From: an uncultured Phascolarctobacterium sp.
GTDB taxonomy: Bacteria > Bacillota > Negativicutes > Acidaminococcales > Acidaminococcaceae
DNA: 20,583 nt
Direction: 5' to 3'
Assembly (NCBI RefSeq): GCF_900770955.1
Contig: NZ_CAAGLX010000020.1
Coordinates: 1-20,583, forward strand
The notes beneath the pieces are model-generated. The model ran no database searches and was not told where the DNA came from. It worked only from the letters and a program-made list of their open reading frames with translations. Every line of letters begins with the position of its first letter. Position 1 is the first letter of the stretch. Below are positions 14,988 to 20,583 of this stretch, piece by piece. The position numbers and the translations under genes are program-made.

Positions 14988-17441
14988 TTATTTCTTGGGT
15001 TCAGCTTTCAAATTACCCTCGTCACCCTCGGGAGTCGGGTTATTGGTGGAAGCATTTTCCAGCGGGTCTTCAACCTGCGGCTGGGTAATAACATTGACGC
15101 GGTAAATGTAACGAACAACGTCTTCCTTGATAGCCTCCATCATGGCTTCAAACATATCGTAGGCTTCAAATTTGTACTCAACCAGCGGATCCTTCTGACC
15201 ATATGCACGCAGGCCAACGCCTTCACGCAGCATATCCATAGCATCCAGATGCTCCATCCAGTGGTTGTCTACAACCTTCAGCATAACCAGGTTTTCCAGC
15301 TCGCGCATCAGCTCAGGACCGATTGCGTCCTCACGTGCCTGGTAGTTGTCATCAGCAACCTTCTGCAGATATTCAGCCAGCTCTTCACGGCTGAGGTTTT
15401 GCAGATAATCTACGGTCAGCAGACCACGCGGAGCATAGAAATCCTCAGCGTAGTTAATCAGAGCCTGCAGATCCCAATCCTCAGAGTAAACCTCAGGCGG
15501 TGCGTACATGGTCATAGTACGTTCAACGGTTTCATCAACCATTTCCTTGATGGTATCCTTAAGATTTTCCTGATGCAGGATTTTATGACGCTGAGAGTAA
15601 ATAACCTCACGCTGCTGGTTCATAACATCGTCATACTCCAGGACATGCTTACGAATGCTAAAGTTACGTGCTTCAACCTTCTTCTGTGCATTTTCGATGG
15701 ACTTGGTAACAAGGCTGTGTTCAATTGGCTCATCGTCCTCCATGCCCAGCTTGTCCATAATGCCGGCAATATTATCACTGCCGAACAGACGCATCAGATC
15801 ATCCTCCAGGCTCAGGAAGAACTTGGAAGAACCGGGGTCACCCTGACGGGCGCAACGGCCACGCAGCTGGTTATCGATACGACGGCTTTCATGACGCTCT
15901 GTACCGATAATATGCAGACCGCCTAATTCAGGAACGCCTTCACCCAAGGTAATATCGGTACCACGGCCTGCCATGTTGGTAGCAATGGTTACAGCACCGT
16001 ATTGGCCTGCATGAGAAATAATCTCAGCCTCTTTTTCATGGTACTTCGCATTCAGCACGTTATGCGGAATGTTGCGGCGTTTAAGCATAGCGCTCAGCTC
16101 TTCGGATTGAGCAATGGAAGTAGTACCAACCAGTACCGGACGGCCGGACTTATGGCATTCTTCAATCTCGTTGACTGCTGCCTTGTATTTAGCGATACGT
16201 GTTTTATAGATAACATCAGGATAGTCAACACGGATCATCGGCTTATTGGTAGGTACAACAACAACAGGCAGATTATAAATCTTCTGGAACTCCTGCTCCT
16301 CAGTCTTAGCAGTACCGGTCATACCGGCAAGCTTTTTGTACATACGGAAGTAATTCTGGAAGGTAATAGTTGCCAGCGTCTGGCTTTCGCGTTCTACCTT
16401 TACGCCTTCCTTAGCTTCGATAGCCTGATGCAGACCTTCGGAGAAACGACGGCCGAACATCAGACGTCCGGTAAATTCATCGACGATGATAACCTGACCA
16501 TCCTTAACCACATAATCGCGGTCGCGGTGCATCAAAGCCTTAGCCTTCAGAGCGCACATAATCTGGTGGGAGTAGTCCACACCGTGCTCATTGTCATACA
16601 GGTTGCCGATGCCCAGCATTTTTTCTGCCTTAGCAATACCCTTTTCGGTAGGTGCTACCTGTTTTTGTTTTTCATCAACAGTGTAATCCTCGCCCTCTTC
16701 CATGTTGGCAACAACACGGGCCAGAACCTGATACAGCTCGGTGGATTTTTCACCGGGGCCGGAAATAATCAGCGGAGTACGTGCTTCATCGATCAGGATA
16801 CTGTCAACCTCATCGACAATACAGTAATTCAGCTCACGCTGTACCATCTGATTTTCATCAACTACCATGTTATCACGCAGATAGTCAAAGCCAAATTCAT
16901 TATTAGTACCATAGGTAATATCTGCAGCATAGGCAGCCTTACGGTCTGGGAAGTCCATATCATGCACAATCAGACCTACAGACAGACCGAGGAACTTGTA
17001 AATACGGCCCATATCCTCGCTGTCGCGGCGTGCCAGATAATCATTGACAGTTACAACATGCACGCCCTTACCGGTCAGCGCGTTCAGATATACAGGCGCA
17101 GTAGCTACCAATGTTTTACCTTCGCCGGTACGCATCTCGGCAATTTTGCCGCGATGCAGCACTACGCCGCCAATTAACTGCACATCAAAATGCCGCATGC
17201 CGGTAACACGTCTGGACGCTTCACGGACAACGGCAAATGCTTCCGGAAGAATATCATCCAATGTTTCGCCCTTTTGCAAACGTACTTTAAATTCGCTGGT
17301 CTTGGCTGCCAAATTGGCAGAGCTAAGGCTTTCCATATCCTTTTCAAGACTATTAATCTTATCTACGATTAAACGAATATTCTTGATTTCTTTTTCGTTG
17401 GGGTCACCAAAAATTTTCTTTAAAATGCCTTCGAGCAACAC
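14988..17441 (-). CDS. secA: Preprotein translocase ATPase SecA (no zinc-finger tail)
   Basis: SecA drives export of unfolded preproteins through SecYEG. The 817-residue protein has Walker A GEGKT (106-110), VDEVDS (209-214) with IDEARTPLIISGP, the FQNYFRMYKKLAGMTGTA segment and MAGRGTDI with RGRCARQGDPG, so both nucleotide-binding domains, the preprotein-binding region and the helical scaffold are complete. The C-terminus ends in an acidic, Pro/Asn-rich tail, KAEPKK, and lacks the CxCx8CH-type zinc finger that binds SecB and lipid in many SecAs. The start is placed at the GTG at 17441, 5 bases after AAGGAG; a GTG at 17447 overlaps that site and a TTG at 17438 is also possible. It follows hpf and precedes prfB, the common Firmicute order, with its own promoter. 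Confidence 0.97.
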   Translation of the reverse strand: MLLEGILKKIFGDPNEKEIKNIRLIVDKINSLEKDMESLSSANLAAKTSEFKVRLQKGETLDDILPEAFAVVREASRRVTGMRHFDVQLIGGVVLHRGKIAEMRTGEGKTLVATAPVYLNALTGKGVHVVTVNDYLARRDSEDMGRIYKFLGLSVGLIVHDMDFPDRKAAYAADITYGTNNEFGFDYLRDNMVVDENQMVQRELNYCIVDEVDSILIDEARTPLIISGPGEKSTELYQVLARVVANMEEGEDYTVDEKQKQVAPTEKGIAKAEKMLGIGNLYDNEHGVDYSHQIMCALKAKALMHRDRDYVVKDGQVIIVDEFTGRLMFGRRFSEGLHQAIEAKEGVKVERESQTLATITFQNYFRMYKKLAGMTGTAKTEEQEFQKIYNLPVVVVPTNKPMIRVDYPDVIYKTRIAKYKAAVNEIEECHKSGRPVLVGTTSIAQSEELSAMLKRRNIPHNVLNAKYHEKEAEIISHAGQYGAVTIATNMAGRGTDITLGEGVPELGGLHIIGTERHESRRIDNQLRGRCARQGDPGSSKFFLSLEDDLMRLFGSDNIAGIMDKLGMEDDEPIEHSLVTKSIENAQKKVEARNFSIRKHVLEYDDVMNQQREVIYSQRHKILHQENLKDTIKEMVDETVERTMTMYAPPEVYSEDWDLQALINYAEDFYAPRGLLTVDYLQNLSREELAEYLQKVADDNYQAREDAIGPELMRELENLVMLKVVDNHWMEHLDAMDMLREGVGLRAYGQKDPLVEYKFEAYDMFEAMMEAIKEDVVRYIYRVNVITQPQVEDPLENASTNNPTPEGDEGNLKAEPKK

Positions 17442-17492
17442 GATCACTCCTTAAAATTATGGTGTTTAAAAAGACTATACACCTAATTTTAA

Positions 17493-17521
17493 ATTATAAC
17501 AGAATATCTCTTAAAAAGCAA
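17493..17521 (-). promoter_or_regulatory. secA: secA promoter
   Basis: The minus strand reads TTGCTT (17521-17516), a 17-base spacer and TATAAT (17498-17493), with TG one base before the -10 (extended -10). The -10 is perfect. The -35 lies in the T-rich tail of the hpf terminator, so the two signals overlap by a few bases. The predicted start near 17486 gives a leader of about 45 bases. Confidence 0.8.
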
Positions 17522-17550
17522 AAAGCACAGGAGTAAATCCTGTGCTTTTT
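17520..17550 (-). terminator. hpf terminator, possibly bidirectional
   Basis: Arms at 17538-17550 and 17520-17532 are perfect 13-base reverse complements around a 5-base loop. The stem core is GCACAGGA/TCCTGTGC, with A and T runs on both ends. It starts 28 bases after the hpf stop and continues on the minus strand into TTTTTGCTTTTT. Confidence 0.92.
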
Positions 17551-17577
17551 TGTGAAGTTTAGGTTAAAATATTTGCT

Positions 17578-18111
17578 TTATTTCAGTTCCGGACTCAGCA
17601 AACCGTATTTGCCATCTTTGCGGCGATAAACCACGTTGGTTGCACCCAGATCAGGATCGAAGAATACGAAGAAATCATGGTTCAACAGATTCATTTGCAG
17701 AATTGCTTCTTCAGCAGTCATCGGATGCATAACAAAGCGTTTATTCTTGATGATTTCGAATTCGCCTTCATCAGCAGCCTCTGCAGCCGGTGCAGGAGCA
17801 GCAGTATCAGCAAAGTTGCTGTATTTTCTCTTCATCAGACGAGTTTTATATTTATGAATCTGACGTTCAATTTTCTCTACAACCAAATCAATGGAGGAGT
17901 ACATATCTTTCGTGGTTTCCTGTGCTCTCAGCAGGATGCCGCTTGCAGGAACTGTAATTTCTACAATGTGGTTACCTTTCTCAACCTTCAGTACTGCAGA
18001 AATGTCACCAACAGTCTTAAACTGCTTAGTAACCTTGGTAATTTTTTTCTCCACATACTCTTTCAGAGCCGGGGTTACATCAATGTTTCTACCTTTTACG
18101 TTTACACTCAT
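17578..18111 (-). CDS. hpf: Long-form ribosome hibernation promoting factor HPF
   Basis: HPF binds the 30S decoding region in stationary phase or stress and, in its long form, pairs ribosomes into inactive 100S dimers. The 177-residue length is that of the long form: an N-terminal S30AE domain (about 1-95, beginning MSVNVKGRNIDVTPALKEYV), an Ala/Pro-rich linker (102-114) and a C-terminal dimerisation domain (about 118-177) with the typical VRHP-like FVMHPMTAEEAILQMNLL and FFVFFDPD. The ATG at 18111 has AAGGAGG 8 bases upstream; an ATG at 18159 in the same frame has no site and lies in the leader. It has its own promoter and terminator and precedes secA, as in Bacillus. Confidence 0.97.
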   Translation of the reverse strand: MSVNVKGRNIDVTPALKEYVEKKITKVTKQFKTVGDISAVLKVEKGNHIVEITVPASGILLRAQETTKDMYSSIDLVVEKIERQIHKYKTRLMKRKYSNFADTAAPAPAAEAADEGEFEIIKNKRFVMHPMTAEEAILQMNLLNHDFFVFFDPDLGATNVVYRRKDGKYGLLSPELK

Positions 18112-18241
18112 AATCAATGCCTCCTTTGGTATGTCGCCAAATTGCTTTGGTGCTACCATTTTTCTACCAAGGGCTTAGGCTTTATCCCTTTGCTTCTATA
18201 TTTCGCTATAGGAGCGAAAACTCCTGCTTATGTTTGCAAAA

Positions 18242-18270
18242 ATTATCTAATTTACTTGGATTTGTCACAA
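18242..18270 (-). promoter_or_regulatory. hpf: Candidate hpf promoter with long leader
   Basis: The minus strand reads TTGTGA (18270-18265), a 17-base spacer and GATAAT (18247-18242). The match is 4/6 and 5/6. The predicted start near 18235 leaves a leader of about 124 bases before the hpf ATG. The leader holds a small hairpin (18210-18214 with 18221-18225) and a possible second pairing of AAGGG with CCCTT closer to the gene. Confidence 0.6.
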
Positions 18271-18312
18271 TAATGTTACATTGCTTACAGCTTATAACCG
18301 ATTCCAACACCT

Positions 18313-18720
18313 TCATCTTATAAAAGCGCAACAACCATACTTTTCGACTCTTTTTAACCCAAGGAATTCATAAAAAGCAATATTTTTTTCACTTGCTTCT
18401 GTAAGGAGCTGCAGTTGATAGACGTCGGCATACTTTTCCATAACCTTCCGCATAAGCTGTGAACCAATGCCATAACGCTGATATTCCGGCAGTACTATTA
18501 AATCCTGCAGAAAAACTACAGAAGCACCATCACCGACAGCACGGAGTATCCCCACAAGCTTTTCATCAGCATAAGCCGCTAAAACATAAAGTGAATTCTT
18601 ATAAGCTTCCCTTAGCATTGCCGGATTATTGGTATAATTACTCCAGCCAACACTACTATATAACGCCATAATTTCGGCTTCATTATAGGAGTTGTATTCT
18701 GCAAATCTAAGTACATTCAT
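18313..18720 (-). CDS. GNAT-family N-acetyltransferase
   Basis: A 135-residue cytoplasmic protein of the GNAT fold, which transfers acetyl from acetyl-CoA to an amine. Motif A is clear: FLQDLIVLPEYQRYGIGSQL, with the acetyl-CoA pyrophosphate loop QRYGIG, and the C-terminal part (LLTEASEKNIAFYEFLGLKR) has the usual FYEFLGL strand-helix. The substrate cannot be read from sequence. The ATG at 18720 overlaps the stop codon of the CGGC-domain gene as ATGA, so translation is probably coupled. The gene ends 43 bases before the hpf promoter; I see no strong terminator between them. Confidence 0.9.
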   Translation of the reverse strand: MNVLRFAEYNSYNEAEIMALYSSVGWSNYTNNPAMLREAYKNSLYVLAAYADEKLVGILRAVGDGASVVFLQDLIVLPEYQRYGIGSQLMRKVMEKYADVYQLQLLTEASEKNIAFYEFLGLKRVEKYGCCAFIR

Positions 18721-19073
18721 CTATGCGTTCCTTCAACAATCTTCAGCCCTGCAGCCTGCAGACGCCCGCAAATTTCTTCTATAGTTTTACAGGTAACCTC
18801 ATCACCATCCTGCGTGCGCTGCTTGACGCAAACGCCCACATGTATCGCATCAGGCTTCAGGCTGATAATCCGCTCCAGTTTTTCTTCGATACCTTCCTGA
18901 TGCTTCAAACGGCAGTCTTCACAACCGTTGCAGCTCCAAAAGGCTTCCAGCTCCAGCGGTTCCTCACCATATCTGGCAAAGGCACCGCCTTTTGTGTTAA
19001 AAGCATGCATACAAGCGGCACCGGTGCATACATCATTAGAGCTCAAACAGCGTAAAATTACAATACGTTTCAT
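18717..19073 (-). CDS. CGGC-domain cysteine-rich protein
   Basis: A 118-residue protein that fits the CGGC domain family, a small family of presumed metal-binding proteins with no settled function. Nine cysteines lie at 9, 16, 21, 48, 51, 54, 82, 95 and 102. The order matches the family: IVILRC at the N-terminus, CTGAAC, then SCNGCEDC (the CGGC-type block, here CNGC), and AIHVGVCVKQRT toward the end. No signal peptide or membrane segment is seen, so it should be cytoplasmic. The ATG overlaps the stop of the duplicated exported-protein gene as ATGA, and its own stop overlaps the GNAT start. The setting downstream of an iron/haem/cobalamin-type ABC ATPase is compatible with a metal role, but that is inference. 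Confidence 0.8.
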   Translation of the reverse strand: MKRIVILRCLSSNDVCTGAACMHAFNTKGGAFARYGEEPLELEAFWSCNGCEDCRLKHQEGIEEKLERIISLKPDAIHVGVCVKQRTQDGDEVTCKTIEEICGRLQAAGLKIVEGTHR

Positions 19074-20275
19074 TCATGTCTACCAAAGTCCTTACTGATT
19101 TTATTCTTAACCTCACGGCAGTCTTCAACAGTCAGACCGATTTTCAGTGCCACGTCCTGCCAGGAATTTTTCGGCGTCTTTAAATCAATAACATCCTTAA
19201 TATCCAGTCCGGCCTTTTGTGCCAACAAATAAGCACTGTTGATATGATGCATTGCGTAACCCATATGCATATATTTTTTTGTTACCTTCTGCGGAATATC
19301 CATGCGTTCTGCCAAACGGCGTGACTGATATTCCACACAGCGATCAAAATATACCTGCGGTGTTAAGCCAAGCACATACTTCATGCGCTCCCAGGAATAT
19401 TTATCGCGCAGGTCAATAATTTCCTGCAAAGATTTTTTGCTCATGTAGGCATGTAGGCAGATATCCTCCAAGCCTTCGAAGCCATATTTTTCGTACAATG
19501 GTAATAGCTCTGCTTCATCAAAAAGGTAATCAGCGTGAAAAATCTTTACAGCTCTTGCCGCTGTCATGTTACGAGTATGCAAGCCGGCAAAGCCTGCGCC
19601 GCTACGCTGACCGCGTCCTCTGAAAGCAAATGCATTATCCTCTTTTTGCGGCTGCTGCAAACCCAGCTTTTCCTTAACCTGCTTCCAGTCACAGGTAACG
19701 GTACGCATAGGCAGCACCTGCGCCAAAGTTTTACCGCTCTCCTTAGCCAGCTTGGCCGCCTCCTGAATATCGCCCAGCGGATACCCTTGCTGCAGATACT
19801 TCAGCGCGGTTTCTCTGTCTACGAGGCTATTGGCAGGAAGATAGCTTGCCTGATATTCCATATATTTTTCGGCATACAGCTTAGGAGTCAGCCCCAGCTG
19901 TGCGCGCACTCTGCCCCAGGTGGCAGGCTGGCGCAGCTGCAGCACCTTTTCTACCGGCGCACCGGAAAGATAAGCATACAAGCAAGCAGTGTTCATATCA
20001 TTATAATTGTGGCCGTTATTCAAAAGGCGCAGCATATCAGAATAACGATAGCCATAGGCAGACTGCAGTTTTTCTGCTGCCTCTGCATTGGAAAGCTGCG
20101 GCCGGCGCATACGTGGCGGCATAGGCATAGGCGGACGCTTGCCGTCCTTGGGCAGTGGCAGCATCATTCTGCTTTCCTGCGGTGCTGCAGGCTGAGCAGC
20201 AAAAGCAGCGGGAACTGCCACGCTGCCGGTCATAAACATTGCAATAAATGCCGGGATCAATAATAGCTTTTTCAT
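19070..20275 (-). CDS. Exported protein with internal 175-residue duplication, function unknown
   Basis: A 401-residue protein I cannot assign to a named family. Residues 1-27 are a signal peptide ending AFAA, so the protein is periplasmic or outer-envelope. Residues 37-58 are Met/Pro/Arg-rich (PPMPMPPRMRRP). The rest is an ungapped tandem duplication with a 175-residue register: C98/C273, AYLS 101-104/AYMS 276-279, W120/W295, LGLTP 127-131/302-306, EYQ 140-142/315-317 and W197/W372. Each half holds two helical units of about 45 residues, each ending in W, six or seven residues and (L/I)GL. A Gly/Arg-rich linker (219-232) joins the halves. The ATG has AAGGAGGG 7 bases upstream. It heads a three-gene ATGA-linked set with the CGGC and GNAT genes. 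A TTGACT/TATATT pair upstream has a short 15-base spacer, so the promoter is uncertain. Confidence 0.88.
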   Translation of the reverse strand: MKKLLLIPAFIAMFMTGSVAVPAAFAAQPAAPQESRMMLPLPKDGKRPPMPMPPRMRRPQLSNAEAAEKLQSAYGYRYSDMLRLLNNGHNYNDMNTACLYAYLSGAPVEKVLQLRQPATWGRVRAQLGLTPKLYAEKYMEYQASYLPANSLVDRETALKYLQQGYPLGDIQEAAKLAKESGKTLAQVLPMRTVTCDWKQVKEKLGLQQPQKEDNAFAFRGRGQRSGAGFAGLHTRNMTAARAVKIFHADYLFDEAELLPLYEKYGFEGLEDICLHAYMSKKSLQEIIDLRDKYSWERMKYVLGLTPQVYFDRCVEYQSRRLAERMDIPQKVTKKYMHMGYAMHHINSAYLLAQKAGLDIKDVIDLKTPKNSWQDVALKIGLTVEDCREVKNKISKDFGRHE

Positions 20276-20376
20276 TTTAACCCTCCTTGAATATACAAAT
20301 TAGTATAGTCAGTCAAAAAACTTATAGTACGCAGAAAAACAGTGAAGCCGCAGATGGCGCCTTATCCGCCGCCGTC

Positions 20377-20583
20377 CTATTGCCAGTGCTGAGGTAGATA
20401 AACTATATTGATTCTGCCTGATGCATCCTCATCTACCCTGCAGCGCACCTCATACATATCATAAATAAACTTTTCCGTCAGCAGCTCTCGCGGTGTTCCC
20501 ATACCTACAATCTGTCCGTTTTTAATTGCTACCAGACGGTCGCAGTACATTGCTGCAATATTCAAATCGTGCACTGCTGCCAC
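20377..20583 (-). CDS. ABC transporter ATP-binding protein, C-terminal part (cut by window edge)
   Basis: The last 68 codons of an ABC ATPase that begins beyond base 20583. It opens with the H-loop AAVHDLNIAAMYCDR, followed by LVAIKNGQIVGMGTPRELLT, which is typical of the FecE/BtuD/haem-import class of ATPases that power uptake of iron-siderophore, haem or cobalamin. The C-terminal YEVRCRVDEDASGRINIVYLP fits the same class. Walker motifs are outside the window, so the substrate cannot be narrowed. The stop is 101 bases before the duplicated exported-protein gene; the gap has a GC-rich patch but no convincing terminator, so readthrough into that gene is possible. Confidence 0.85.
   Translation of the reverse strand: MAAVHDLNIAAMYCDRLVAIKNGQIVGMGTPRELLTEKFIYDMYEVRCRVDEDASGRINIVYLPQHWQ

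Noticed and set aside
16002..17177. A 391-codon plus-strand open frame opposite secA
   Set aside because: Antisense to a fully conserved SecA region, no translation signal, low-complexity hydrophobic translation typical of a shadow frame.
20340..20376. GC-rich patch after the ABC ATPase stop as a terminator
   Set aside because: The best stem is about 6 bp with a wobble pair, and the T run is about 11 bases beyond it, so it does not make a convincing terminator.

Overview
This window looks like a chromosomal core segment from a Gram-negative-staining (diderm) Firmicute of the class Negativicutes. That is inferred from several things: Firmicute-type gene order (hpf-secA-prfB, and ftsE-ftsX followed by an M23 peptidase and an S41 peptidase), strong AAGGAGG ribosome binding sites, an L7Ae-like gene ahead of rpsL, and a csaB gene beside a large membrane protein of the type found with SLH-anchored envelopes. 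An Acidaminococcaceae/Phascolarctobacterium-like host is my guess, not something the sequence proves. All supported genes lie on the minus strand, so transcription runs from high to low coordinates. I see no tRNA, rRNA, insertion sequence, prophage or CRISPR, and no gene-free stretch over 300 bases.

Layout in transcription order. (1) 20583-20377: the C-terminal end of an iron-siderophore/haem/cobalamin-type ABC ATPase. (2) 20275-18313: three genes chained by ATGA overlaps, encoding an exported protein with an internal duplication, a cysteine-rich CGGC-domain protein and a GNAT acetyltransferase. (3) 18270-17520: hpf with its own promoter, a long leader and a terminator. (4) 17521-6214: a long run made of secA (promoter touching the hpf terminator), prfB (with the classic programmed +1 frameshift), a DUF5693-like membrane protein, csaB, ftsE, ftsX, an M23 peptidase with coiled coil, an S41 processing peptidase and an ArsC/Spx-family protein, closed by a terminator. 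(5) 6126-4903: a NamZ-type exo-muramidase. (6) 4775-3851: a small nitroreductase-family protein and a secreted protein made of 11-residue repeats, then a terminator. (7) 3689-1: the str operon from a near-consensus promoter: L7Ae-like protein, rpsL, rpsG, fusA and the start of tuf.

The genes fall into two working groups. One is translation: S12, S7, EF-G, EF-Tu, the L7Ae-like protein, RF2 and HPF. The other is envelope growth and traffic: SecA, the FtsEX-M23 division hydrolase system, the S41 protease, CsaB with its membrane neighbour, and NamZ. The least understood parts are the duplicated exported protein with its two coupled neighbours, the 11-residue-repeat protein, and the DUF5693-like protein. 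I found nothing that amounts to a complete new system, but these are the places worth following up.
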